Position numbers and translations under genes: made by a program. Shown piece by piece: positions 45,842 through 53,909 of a DNA stretch of 64,000 nt. Source of the stretch: Mesosutterella porci (GTDB lineage Bacteria; Pseudomonadota; Gammaproteobacteria; Burkholderiales; Burkholderiaceae_F); contig NZ_JAKNCT010000011.1 of assembly GCF_022134585.1 (NCBI RefSeq), forward strand, positions 1 to 64,000. The letters run 5' to 3'. The notes beneath the pieces were generated by a model, which saw nothing but the letters and a program-made list of their open reading frames with translations, was not told where the DNA came from and ran no database searches. Every line of letters starts with the position of its first letter. Within the stretch, counting starts at the first letter, position 1.

Positions 45842-47610
45842 GCTTCTTTCCTTTTGTTTCGAGGATTCTCCGCAGCCTCGAGAGGCCTTACGGTGTCTTC
45901 CAGCACCACGCCGCCGAAGCGCTTCATTGCGTCCCGAACCACGGGGGAGTCCTTAAAGCTCCGGACTCTGGCCGCGTGCTCGGCGATCTTAGCCCTGTTT
46001 TCCTGATTCCACACGGTGTCGCCCTGCGCCGCTCCCTTCTCAAAGGTCACGGTGAAGCGGTGCCCGAAATGGCGGGAAAAAATTTCTTCAAGCGATTTCC
46101 TGATGCTGTCCGTGGAAAGACTGCTCAGGTCGTTGCGCAGCACCACTCCGGTTCGGCGCAGCTCGACACACTGGGAGCGGGTGGCCGCCTGCCGCTCCAC
46201 TCCGCCAAGATTCACCGCTGCTAGCAGTCCTCGCCAGTTGAGCTCCTGGGGCTCGGCGGAATAATCCGCAGGAGGTTCTTCCTCAACTGGCCCGCCCTGT
46301 TCCCAGGGCGGCACCTCCTCGGTCGGCAGCGGAGGCGCGGGCGGCAGATCCGGCTCCGCAGTGTTCTCCCCGGCAAGGGCAGCCGCTCCCTGAGAAGCCG
46401 GATTCGCAGGTCTTTTCGGGGCCGGCGGTGCGGCGTCAGGAAGGCTCTCCCCGCCTTCCCGGGACGGCTCCCGGGCAGGCTCCCGGGCCGCCAGACGGGC
46501 CGCCGCGCGGCTGCCTGCAGGCTTGAACGCAAGCATCCGTAGCAGCGTCATCGTAAAGCCGGCGTACTCGTCGGGCGCAAGGTGCAGATCGTTGCGGCCG
46601 TTGATGACGATCTGGTAATAAAGCTGCACCTCTTCGGGAGAAAAGTCCTTCGCGAGCGAAAGGATGTCCTTTGCCTCAGGATCGTTCTGGACGGACTCAG
46701 GAACACGCTGAGCGATGGCCACGCGGTGCAGCAGCCCGGCCAGGTCGCGGAGCCCCTGGGCATAGGAGAAGCTGCGCTCGCCCATCCGGTCCGCAATGCC
46801 GATCATCGCGGCGGCATTCCCCTTCTTTAGATCGCGCAGCAGCTCGACCAGCACGGAGGAGTCCACTACGCCCAGCATCGACTGAACGGCCTGCAGCGTG
46901 ATCTTTCCATCCGAGAAGGCTATGGCCTGGTCGAGCAGCGACAACCCGTCGCGCATCGAGCCGCGCGCCCCCGCCGCGATCAGGCGCAGGGCGGCGGGCT
47001 CGGATTCGATTTTCTCGATTGAAAGGATGTGCGAAAGGTGCCCGGCCACTTCCTGAGGAGACATGTTCCTCAGATTGAACTGCAGGCACCGGGAGAGCAC
47101 AGTGACGGGAACTTTCTGGGGATCCGTCGTCGCCAGAATGAACTTGACGTAATCCGGGGGCTCCTCCAGAGTCTTCAGCATCGCGTTGAAGGCCGTGTTC
47201 GAGAGCTGGTGGACCTCATCGATCATGTAGACCTTGAAGCGGGCATTGGTCGGCGGATACATGGCCTGTTCGAGCAGCGCCGTCATTTCCTCCACGCCAC
47301 GGTTGCTCGCTGCGTCCATCTCGATGTAATCGACGAAATGCCCTTCATCGATCGCCCGGCACGATTCGCAGACCCCGCAGGGCTTGTCCGTGATGCCGCC
47401 CTTGCCGTCGGGACCCGTGCAGTTGAGACATTTGGCAAGGATGCGCGACAGGGATGTCTTCCCTACCCCCCGCGTGCCGGTGAAGAGATATGCGTGGTGC
47501 AGCCTTTTTTCCCGAAGAGCATGTCTCAGCGCCTTAACCACATGCTCCTGGCCGACCACGTCGTCAAAATCGCGCGGCCGCCATTTTCGGGCTAGAACTT
47601 GATAAGACAT
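45838..47610 (-). CDS. dnaX: DNA polymerase III subunit tau
   Basis: The 590-aa clamp-loader subunit starts MSYQVLARKWRP and has Walker A GTRGVGKTS, a four-Cys zinc module, DEVHQLS and the SRC arginine finger. A Pro/Ala/Glu-rich linker (about 375-480) and a C-terminal tau domain follow. The ATG at 47610 follows AAGGA; 45 upstream codons in frame are not used. I see no A-AAA-AAG type frameshift signal in the region where E. coli makes gamma, so probably only tau is made. Confidence 0.94.
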   Translation of the reverse strand: MSYQVLARKWRPRDFDDVVGQEHVVKALRHALREKRLHHAYLFTGTRGVGKTSLSRILAKCLNCTGPDGKGGITDKPCGVCESCRAIDEGHFVDYIEMDAASNRGVEEMTALLEQAMYPPTNARFKVYMIDEVHQLSNTAFNAMLKTLEEPPDYVKFILATTDPQKVPVTVLSRCLQFNLRNMSPQEVAGHLSHILSIEKIESEPAALRLIAAGARGSMRDGLSLLDQAIAFSDGKITLQAVQSMLGVVDSSVLVELLRDLKKGNAAAMIGIADRMGERSFSYAQGLRDLAGLLHRVAIAQRVPESVQNDPEAKDILSLAKDFSPEEVQLYYQIVINGRNDLHLAPDEYAGFTMTLLRMLAFKPAGSRAAARLAAREPAREPSREGGESLPDAAPPAPKRPANPASQGAAALAGENTAEPDLPPAPPLPTEEVPPWEQGGPVEEEPPADYSAEPQELNWRGLLAAVNLGGVERQAATRSQCVELRRTGVVLRNDLSSLSTDSIRKSLEEIFSRHFGHRFTVTFEKGAAQGDTVWNQENRAKIAEHAARVRSFKDSPVVRDAMKRFGGVVLEDTVRPLEAAENPRNKRKEA

Positions 47611-47749
47611 CTGCTGGTCCTTGTTTTTTTCCCCGCAACCCGCCCACCGAGACTCCCGCGATGACTGCGGATAGAGCGGGAAGGCCGCTTCATTTATTGT
47701 AGCGGGGGGAAGGAAAGAGCCCGCGCACCCGGAGTGCAGATACAAAAAT

Positions 47750-47847
47750 GGCGAGCCTTATCCTCGGCACTGCTGGCACTCCACTATGGCTGCTTCGTTC
47801 CCGACCTGACCAGATTCGTGGCGCCCGCATGCGAGGGGACCCGCCGA
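47750..47847 (-). ncRNA. ffs: Signal recognition particle RNA (4.5S RNA, bacterial small type)
   Basis: The minus strand holds the conserved SRP loop GGTCAGGTCGGGAACGAAGC followed by AGCC, matching the Ffh-binding tetraloop and asymmetric loop of 4.5S RNA. The ends GGCGGGTC and GGCTCGCC pair, and ATTTTTGTA follows as terminator. The RNA is about 98 nt. It lies upstream of dnaX, as in many Burkholderiales. Confidence 0.92.
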
Positions 47848-47853
47848 CCAAGC

Positions 47854-47882
47854 ATTGTACACGATCGCCGCGGGTATTCCAA
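47854..47882 (-). promoter_or_regulatory. Promoter of the SRP RNA gene
   Basis: On the minus strand TTGGAA (47882-47877), a 17-nt spacer and TACAAT (47859-47854), ending about 7 nt before the RNA start. Confidence 0.75.
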
Positions 47883-48281
47883 AAGCGGGAGAGACCACCG
47901 CCCGCAGGAGGCCGGGCGGGAGCCGCATGCGGCGCACCTCAAAGCCAGGCTGCCGCATTCCGGGGAGCCGGACCCGGCCGCAAAGCTGCATGGGGTATAT
48001 AAAAAATAAAAAAATTCAATCATTTGGCATATCATTGTCGGCTTCTTATCCCGCCCGGATCCAAATTCGCGGGAATCCGCCCTGAACGGGGAGAAAATCC
48101 GATGCTGTCCGCCTGAAAGTGCTACTATGCACCACGCACGAAGTTTTTTCACTGCGGATCCATTCCGCGGGTCCGTTCATCAGTTATCTGTCAGTAAGCC
48201 GTCCGCCCGCTGTCAACGGCGGAGATCCTTAAGTGTTAAGTGTCCGGATTGCCGGCTTATCTTTACCCAAGGAAAACCATT
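47883..48281. other. Intergenic region between ffs and trxA
   Basis: About 400 bp with an AT-rich centre (47998-48035) and no recognisable gene or RNA. It should contain the trxA promoter, but no strong -35/-10 pair stands out. Only AAGGA before trxA is clear. Confidence 0.4.
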
Positions 48282-48608
48282 ATGTCCTTCACTAACGTCA
48301 CTGACGACACCTATGATGCCGAAGTCCTTCAGGCTTCCATGACGACGCCTGTTCTCGTTGATTTCTGGGCTCCGTGGTGCGGCCCCTGCAGGATGCTTTC
48401 CCCCCTGATCGAGGAGGCCGGGGAAGAATTCAGCGGAAAGATCAAGGTGTGCAAATACAACTGCGACGAGTCCGGCAACATAGCCGCTGAACTCGGCATC
48501 CGCTCCATCCCGACGGTCATCATCTATCGCGACGGCAAGCCCGTCGCCACCCAGGTGGGCGCCGTCAACAAGGACCAGCTCACGGACTGGATACAGTCCA
48601 ATCTCTAA
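48282..48608 (+). CDS. trxA: Thioredoxin 1
   Basis: The 108-aa protein has the active site WCGPC in VDFWAPWCGPCRM and the cis-Pro loop SIPTVIIY. It reduces disulfides in ribonucleotide reductase, PAPS reductase and others. The ATG at 48282 follows AAGGAAAACC; the longer frame start at 48240 is not used. It lies upstream of rho, the usual proteobacterial order. Confidence 0.96.
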   Translation: MSFTNVTDDTYDAEVLQASMTTPVLVDFWAPWCGPCRMLSPLIEEAGEEFSGKIKVCKYNCDESGNIAAELGIRSIPTVIIYRDGKPVATQVGAVNKDQLTDWIQSNL

Positions 48609-48631
48609 TTTCCCTTCTTCCTTCTTAAACT

Positions 48632-48705
48632 GCGGGGACCCTCACAAAAAACCGCTCATTGAACGGCTGCGGCCTGACTTCCTCAGGTCCCCGCTTGCGG
48701 GGTCC
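48632..48705 (+). promoter_or_regulatory. rho leader with mutually exclusive hairpins
   Basis: Three arms lie between trxA and rho: A GCGGGGACC (48632-48640), B GGTCCCCGC (48686-48694) and C GCGGGGTCC (48697-48705). A pairs perfectly with B over 9 bp. B can instead fold on C. C ends 13 nt before the rho ATG, which has no clear Shine-Dalgarno, so the switch could affect translation or termination. Confidence 0.45.
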
Positions 48706-48718
48706 CTCTTCTCGTACC

Positions 48719-49981
48719 ATGCATCTTTCCGAACTTAAATCATTGCGCATTACGGAGCTGCTCGACCGGGCCCAAGAACTGGGCATTGAAAACGCCCAGC
48801 GCATGCGCAAGCAGGAACTCATGTTCGCCATCCTGAAAAGAAAAGCCAAAAGCGGCGAACAGATCTTCGGCGACGGAACCCTGGAGGTGCTTCCGGACGG
48901 CTTTGGGTTCCTGAGGTCTCCGGAATCCTCGTACCTTGCCAGCACCGACGACATCTATATCTCCCCCTCGCAGATCCGCCGCTTCAACCTGCATACCGGC
49001 GATTCGATCGAAGGCGAGGTCCGCATTCCCAAGGACAGCGAGCGCTATTTCGCCCTGGTCAAGGTCGACACAGTAAACGGCCAGCCCCCCGAGGCCCTCA
49101 AGCACAGGATGCTCTTTGAGAACCTCACCCCGCTTTTCCCGAATGAACCGCTCAAGCTCGAGCGCGACATGAAGGGCAACGAGAACCTGACCGGGCGTCT
49201 GATCGACATCATCGCCCCTATCGGCAAAGGCCAGCGCGGCCTGATCGTGGCTCCTCCGAAGTCCGGCAAGACCGTACTGATGCAGCACATCGCCCATGCC
49301 ATCACGGCCAATCACCCGGAGTGCGTCTTGATTGTGCTGCTTATCGACGAACGCCCGGAAGAAGTGACGGAAATGCAGCGCTCCGTCCGCGGCGAAGTGG
49401 TTGCCTCCACCTTCGACGAGCCGGCAGCCCGCCATGTGCAGGTCGCGGAGATGGTGATAGAAAAGGCCAAGCGTCTGGCCGAATCCAAAAAAGACGTGGT
49501 CATCCTGCTTGACTCCATCACCCGTCTGGCCCGTGCTTACAACACGGTCGTCCCCACGTCCGGCAAAGTCCTCACGGGCGGCGTGGACGCCAACGCTCTG
49601 CAGAGGCCCAAGCGCTTTTTCGGGGCCGCGAGGAACATTGAGGAAGGGGGTTCGCTCACCATCCTGGCGACCACTCTGGTTGACACAGGATCGCGCATGG
49701 ACGACGTGATCTACGAGGAATTCAAGGGCACCGGCAACATGGAAATCCATCTCGAGCGGCGCCTGGCGGAAAAACGCGTTTATCCCGCCATCAATGTCAA
49801 CCGCTCCGGAACCCGCCGCGAGGAGCTTCTGCTGCCCCCGGACATCCTCCAGAGAGTGTGGATCCTGCGCAAGGTTCTGTACAGCATGGACGAGGTTGAG
49901 GCCATGGAGTTCCTTCTCGACAAGATCCGGGCGACGAAAAACAACGCCGAATTCTTTGACATGATGAAAAGGGCGAGCTGA
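48719..49981 (+). CDS. rho: Transcription termination factor Rho
   Basis: The 420-aa hexameric RNA helicase terminates untranslated transcripts. It has the N-terminal helix bundle ([15 protein letters not shown]), the cold-shock RNA-binding domain ([13 protein letters not shown]), Walker A APPKSGKT, Walker [13 protein letters not shown] and the Q/R loops. Length equals E. coli Rho (419 aa). An ISAs1-family element is inserted 15 nt after its stop codon. Confidence 0.97.
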   Translation: MHLSELKSLRITELLDRAQELGIENAQRMRKQELMFAILKRKAKSGEQIFGDGTLEVLPDGFGFLRSPESSYLASTDDIYISPSQIRRFNLHTGDSIEGEVRIPKDSERYFALVKVDTVNGQPPEALKHRMLFENLTPLFPNEPLKLERDMKGNENLTGRLIDIIAPIGKGQRGLIVAPPKSGKTVLMQHIAHAITANHPECVLIVLLIDERPEEVTEMQRSVRGEVVASTFDEPAARHVQVAEMVIEKAKRLAESKKDVVILLDSITRLARAYNTVVPTSGKVLTGGVDANALQRPKRFFGAARNIEEGGSLTILATTLVDTGSRMDDVIYEEFKGTGNMEIHLERRLAEKRVYPAINVNRSGTRREELLLPPDILQRVWILRKVLYSMDEVEAMEFLLDKIRATKNNAEFFDMMKRAS

Positions 49982-49987
49982 TTTCCC

Positions 49988-49996
49988 TGTCCAAGC
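49988..49996. repeat. Left 9-bp target site duplication of the ISAs1-family element
   Basis: TGTCCAAGC directly before the left inverted repeat is repeated exactly at 51608-51616. Confidence 0.9.
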
Positions 49997-51607
49997 CAGG
50001 GCCTACGCATGAATAGCCGCCTGGTAAACCCTCGCTAAAGCGGCGAGAGCCGTTTGAGCAGAGTGCAGTTTGTTCATCCAACGCTTTTTGCTTGTGGGCT
50101 CAGCGGCTGATTCTTTGCTCTCTTCATTCTGAAGCTTGTTCAACACTCCGACGGCAAATTTGTTGAGCAGGACGCGGTTGTAAAGGTAGTTCGCATTTTT
50201 GCACTGCGTTCGGTCCTGCTGGAAATCCACGTCGAGGACGTAATGCAGCTCGTTCTCCACACCCCAGTGCCTCCTGACCGCCCGTGCGGCCTGCTCGGCA
50301 ATCAGCCGGCTGTCCCAGCGCAGCGTGGTGATGAAGTAGCGCTCCTGGCTGGATTCTCTGCCGGTCTTTTTGTCTGTTGACTCGGTAACTGCTGCGATGA
50401 TGCAGCCTTCCTCCAGTCCAATCCAGTGCCCGCACTGCGCCGGCCCGAGCACGGATCCCGGCAGGACGCGAACGCTCCTGCGCTCCAGTCTGCCGTGCTC
50501 CAGCGCGGCGTCTCCCGTCCAGGACCTGGCCCGGGTTTCAGTGACGTCCAGAAACGCCATCCGGATGTCATACCAGAGGGTTTTCTGATTTTCCTTGACC
50601 GCCAGACAGTAATCGGCCCCGGCTTCCACCAGGGATTTGGCAAAACTCCTCTGCGTATTCATGGCATCCGCAGTCACAACGCACCCGCTCAGGTCCAGTC
50701 CTTCGACCATGGAGGCCGCATGGGTGATTTCATTTTCCTTCTCGCCCACGACCTTCTGGCACAGCGCCACTCCGTTTTCCGTGTCATAGAAGGTCAGCAC
50801 AAAGCGGCCTGAGGCGGCTTTTTCCGTACGGCTTGCTCGAACGGCCTGGCCGTCAACGGCCACAACGCGCGAGAGATATTGGTCCAGCAGCGGGGTGACC
50901 AGGCGTTTGTAAAACGAGGCAAATTCGGCCGGGTCAATCAGCATCAGCAGACGCCTGACCGTGTCATGCGAAATGTTTTCCCTGGGAAAATCATCGAAGA
51001 GCGCTTCCAAGGCCGGGCGGCTCGATGCCCAGAAATCGGCGATCTGCACGCAGCTGGTCTGTCCCGAAAGACTGGCAAGAAGCGAAACGAGATAAACGTA
51101 ATCCAGCGGATATACGACCTTGGACTGTTGACGACTGTCCTTGACTTTTGACGCGGAATCAAGCACTGCCTTTACGCCGTCGGGCACTGGTTTCGTTTCC
51201 GCGGCCGTCTGCTTTCCCGTTCGAGCAGACGATTTCTCTGCGGCTTTGGCAGCTGTCTCCTTCAGCTCCTTGACCTGCTGCTTGAGCAGGTAGCTCTTGG
51301 AGAACTGAAACTTTCCGTCAACCACGACGCCGACCTGCGTGCGGATCTCCTTCCCGCGCTTCTTCGATGGATCGTAGACATACTTCGATTTGAAAACGTA
51401 GTAGCGCTTGTTGGTGGCGTTCCAGTTCACTCGGCAGCCTTCGGGAATCAGCTTCAGGATCTTCTGGTCGACGGGCATTGGGGTCTCCTATGATCTTGAT
51501 CTATTATCACATATATATTATATGTATCTTTAAAAAAAGCCAAGGTCTATCCCTTGAGTTTTCAAAATTTTCATTTTTTAGAGCTTGTCTTTCATGAGTT
51601 CGCCCTG
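49997..51607 (-). mobile_element. ISAs1-family insertion sequence, intact (1611 bp)
   Basis: Ends are imperfect inverted repeats: CAGGGCCTACGCATGAA at the left and, read inward, CAGGGCGAACTCATGAA at the right (14 of 17 match). The 9-bp target duplication and a complete transposase gene indicate a recent, possibly active insertion. It separates rho from rpmE2 and interrupts a hairpin (CCCTG/CAGGG) behind rho. Confidence 0.92.
50003..51478 (-). CDS. ISAs1-family transposase with N-terminal extension
   Basis: The 491-aa DDE transposase has D209 (VAVDG), D271 (VTADAMN) and E408 (HWGVENELH), with the ISAs1/H-repeat signature RHWGVENELHYVLDVDF. Typical ISAs1 transposases are near 370-380 aa. Here the first ~115 residues are extra: a segment YYVFKSKYVYDPSKKRGKEI, like the N termini of some IS4/IS1634 transposases, and a Lys/Glu-rich helix. 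AGGAG precedes the ATG. The stop codon lies inside the left inverted repeat. Confidence 0.9.
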   Translation of the reverse strand: MPVDQKILKLIPEGCRVNWNATNKRYYVFKSKYVYDPSKKRGKEIRTQVGVVVDGKFQFSKSYLLKQQVKELKETAAKAAEKSSARTGKQTAAETKPVPDGVKAVLDSASKVKDSRQQSKVVYPLDYVYLVSLLASLSGQTSCVQIADFWASSRPALEALFDDFPRENISHDTVRRLLMLIDPAEFASFYKRLVTPLLDQYLSRVVAVDGQAVRASRTEKAASGRFVLTFYDTENGVALCQKVVGEKENEITHAASMVEGLDLSGCVVTADAMNTQRSFAKSLVEAGADYCLAVKENQKTLWYDIRMAFLDVTETRARSWTGDAALEHGRLERRSVRVLPGSVLGPAQCGHWIGLEEGCIIAAVTESTDKKTGRESSQERYFITTLRWDSRLIAEQAARAVRRHWGVENELHYVLDVDFQQDRTQCKNANYLYNRVLLNKFAVGVLNKLQNEESKESAAEPTSKKRWMNKLHSAQTALAALARVYQAAIHA

Positions 51608-51616
51608 TGTCCAAGC
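51608..51616. repeat. Right 9-bp target site duplication of the ISAs1-family element
   Basis: TGTCCAAGC directly after the right inverted repeat, identical to 49988-49996. Confidence 0.9.
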
Positions 51617-51636
51617 AGGGAATGCTCCGTTCCCTG

Positions 51637-51665
51637 TTGATTCAAATTTGAAAAAGGTACATAAT
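51637..51665 (+). promoter_or_regulatory. Candidate rpmE2 promoter downstream of the IS
   Basis: TTGATT (51637-51642), a 17-nt spacer and CATAAT (51660-51665). The ~110-nt leader that follows has a hairpin (CCTG-CCCGT...ACGGG-CAGG, 51701-51731) that could be a ribosomal protein leader. Confidence 0.5.
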
Positions 51666-51782
51666 ATTTAACTTTCCCAGTCTGGCACGTGGGCTGCATG
51701 CCTGCTGTAAGACCCGTTTCGCACGGGCAGGTTCGCAAGGCCGCCAGGGCGACCGACATTTCAACTAGGAATTTAAAAGAAA

Positions 51783-52070
51783 ATGAAGCAGGGCATTCAC
51801 CCGGAATACAGAGAGGTCGCCTTCGTCGACATCTCCATCAACAAGACGTTCATCATCGCCTCCTCCGTGCAGACGAAGGAAACCATCGAGATCGACGGCA
51901 AGACCTATCCGCTCTTCAAGATTGATACCTCTTCCGAGAGCCATCCCTTCTACACCGGCGCCCAGACCCGCATCGTCGAGGCCGGCCGCGTTGAGAAGTT
52001 CCGCGCCAAGTTCGCCGCCAAGACCAAGGCCGTGAATGAGGCCGCCGCCAAAGCGAAGGCTGCCAAGTAA
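51783..52070 (+). CDS. rpmE2: 50S ribosomal protein L31 type B
   Basis: The 95-aa protein starts [18 protein letters not shown] and has [17 protein letters not shown]. It lacks the zinc-binding Cys of type A L31, so it is the C-minus paralogue. The Ala/Lys-rich tail is typical. It normally follows rho directly in Burkholderiales; here an IS lies between them. A terminator follows. Confidence 0.95.
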   Translation: MKQGIHPEYREVAFVDISINKTFIIASSVQTKETIEIDGKTYPLFKIDTSSESHPFYTGAQTRIVEAGRVEKFRAKFAAKTKAVNEAAAKAKAAK

Positions 52071-52104
52071 TTCAGCTTTCAAGCCGCTGCGAAAGTAGTC
52101 TAGA

Positions 52105-52133
52105 GGGGCAGTTTTAAGAACTGCCCCTTTTTT
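52105..52133 (+). terminator. Terminator after rpmE2
   Basis: GGGGCAGTT and AACTGCCCC form a 9-bp stem with a 5-nt loop, followed by TTTTTT. Confidence 0.93.
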
Positions 52134-52151
52134 GGTCGTTAAGAAGTCAAA

Positions 52152-53909
52152 ATGCTCAGCTCCCACCAGTCTCCTCTCATTATTTCAGCATCAGCCGCAG
52201 CGCGGCTTCCACGCTGGGCCCTCCTCGTTCTGCTCGCAACCCTCGCTCTGGCCGGATTCAGCGGGCATTTCTTCTGGAATGCCAGGGACGAGCAGGTATT
52301 CGGGCTGATGTGGACCATGGCCCGGGGAACATGGGCGGACTGGGTGTTGCCCAACATCGCCGGACAAGATTACTCTGCAACGGGTCCCGGCATCGCCTGG
52401 CTGGGGGCGGCCCTCATCCGGCTGAGCCTTTCAGTGCTTCCCCCTTTCCCCGTAGCGAAGATTTCGGGGCTGCTCTGGTTTGCCCTGGCCGCCAGCTCCG
52501 TCTGGTACGGCACCTGGCATCTCGCCCGCCGGGAGGAGGCGCAGCCGATCTCCATGCTGTTTGGCGAGGAAGCAAGCCCCCGCGACTACAGCAGAACGGT
52601 CGCAGATTCTGCAACGCTGCTCTTCGTGGCCTCTTTCGGGCTGCTCAGCCGAATCCATGAAATTGGACTGCCCATCGTGGTGCTTGGCTGCTGGTCCATG
52701 GGCACGGCCGGCGTCATCTGGTCCCTCGCGCACAAGAAGGCCGGCGCCGTTGCCGCTGGCGTAGCCGCCGGGCTAATGACCCTTTGCGGCAACATTGCCT
52801 GGGGCGGGAGCCTGCTGGCGGCGGAGCTGGCGGTCATCTTTTTCGTGCGCTCCTTCAAGGGCGGACGGCTTTCAAGGGCGGGCATTGCCTGCGGATCCAT
52901 GGCCGCCGTTGTTCTGATCTGGCCCCTGTCCGCCCACTTCGCAGGCGTTCCTATCGATGTCTGGGCCGGAGCCTGGAGTGCCGTGCAGTCGAGCGCCTTT
53001 GCCTGGATCACGCCCAACCATGCGACATGGCTGCTGCGCAATTTCATCTGGTACCTCTGCCCGATGTGGCCTTTTGCCGTTTACGCCCTGTACGCCTGGC
53101 ACCGCGTCATCGGCTGCACCCAGATCATGCTCCCGCTCATTTCGGCCGGCGCGGCATTAGTGACGCCGCTTTTCACCGCCGGAATCCCAGAGCTGTCGCT
53201 GCTCGCCACGGCCCCCTCAGTGGCCATTCTCGCAGCCTTTGGACTGGCGGCCCTCAAACGGCGCTCTTACGAAAATCTCCTGGACTGGTTCTCGGCGACC
53301 ATCTTCTCACTGGGCGCAGTCGGCCTGTGGTGCTACTACATCGCCTGGCGGACCGGCTTCCCGCCCAAGATGGCCAACAGCGTCGAGCGCCTGGCCCCTG
53401 GAGTCGTCCCTTGGGTTGAAGGCTCCCTGCTTTTCGCGACGGCCGCCATGACAGTCTTGTGGTTTGCCATTGTGGCGAAAAGGCTGAGGCGGCGTCCCAA
53501 GGCCCTGTGGCGCGGCCCCTGGCTCGCGGCCCTGGGCATCACGCTTTTCTGGGTGGAGGCGACCGCCCTGTTCAGCCCGGGACTGGACGCCTACCGCTCA
53601 TACACCCCTGTAGCCCGGGAAATTTCCGGCAAGCTGAGGCTGTTCGGCTACTCTCCGGCCGACTGCGTTTTCTCCGACGGGATCCCTTCGAACCTGCGGG
53701 GGCTTCTTTATTACTCCGGCGTTCATTTCGGGGCAGAAGAGAAAGCCTGCCGCTTTACCCTCTCGAAGATTAAAAAACGCGACGCCCTTCCCTCCGACCT
53801 CATCGGAATTCCGACGGTTTACCCTCGGAGCGAAGAAGCGTACCTGATCCGCCCCGGCTCCTCCAAACCCCTTCAGCAGTCTTACGCGCAGCATGTCAGA
53901 GACAACTGA
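52152..53909 (+). CDS. Polytopic membrane protein, PMT/ArnT-like glycosyltransferase candidate
   Basis: The 585-aa protein has about ten or more TM segments. An N-terminal loop FFWNARDEQVFGLMWTMARG, with an acidic pair after TM1, resembles the catalytic loop of GT-C enzymes (PMT/ArnT family). A soluble C-terminal part of ~110 residues (from ALFSPGLDAYRSYTP) looks like the periplasmic domain of that fold. It probably moves a sugar from a lipid carrier onto an envelope target. The assignment rests on architecture only. It overlaps the MATE gene by 17 nt. Confidence 0.65.
   Translation: MLSSHQSPLIISASAAARLPRWALLVLLATLALAGFSGHFFWNARDEQVFGLMWTMARGTWADWVLPNIAGQDYSATGPGIAWLGAALIRLSLSVLPPFPVAKISGLLWFALAASSVWYGTWHLARREEAQPISMLFGEEASPRDYSRTVADSATLLFVASFGLLSRIHEIGLPIVVLGCWSMGTAGVIWSLAHKKAGAVAAGVAAGLMTLCGNIAWGGSLLAAELAVIFFVRSFKGGRLSRAGIACGSMAAVVLIWPLSAHFAGVPIDVWAGAWSAVQSSAFAWITPNHATWLLRNFIWYLCPMWPFAVYALYAWHRVIGCTQIMLPLISAGAALVTPLFTAGIPELSLLATAPSVAILAAFGLAALKRRSYENLLDWFSATIFSLGAVGLWCYYIAWRTGFPPKMANSVERLAPGVVPWVEGSLLFATAAMTVLWFAIVAKRLRRRPKALWRGPWLAALGITLFWVEATALFSPGLDAYRSYTPVAREISGKLRLFGYSPADCVFSDGIPSNLRGLLYYSGVHFGAEEKACRFTLSKIKKRDALPSDLIGIPTVYPRSEEAYLIRPGSSKPLQQSYAQHVRDN

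Noticed and set aside
45838-47610. Programmed frameshift for a gamma form of DnaX
   Set aside because: No A-AAA-AAG slippery run occurs in the linker region after domain III.
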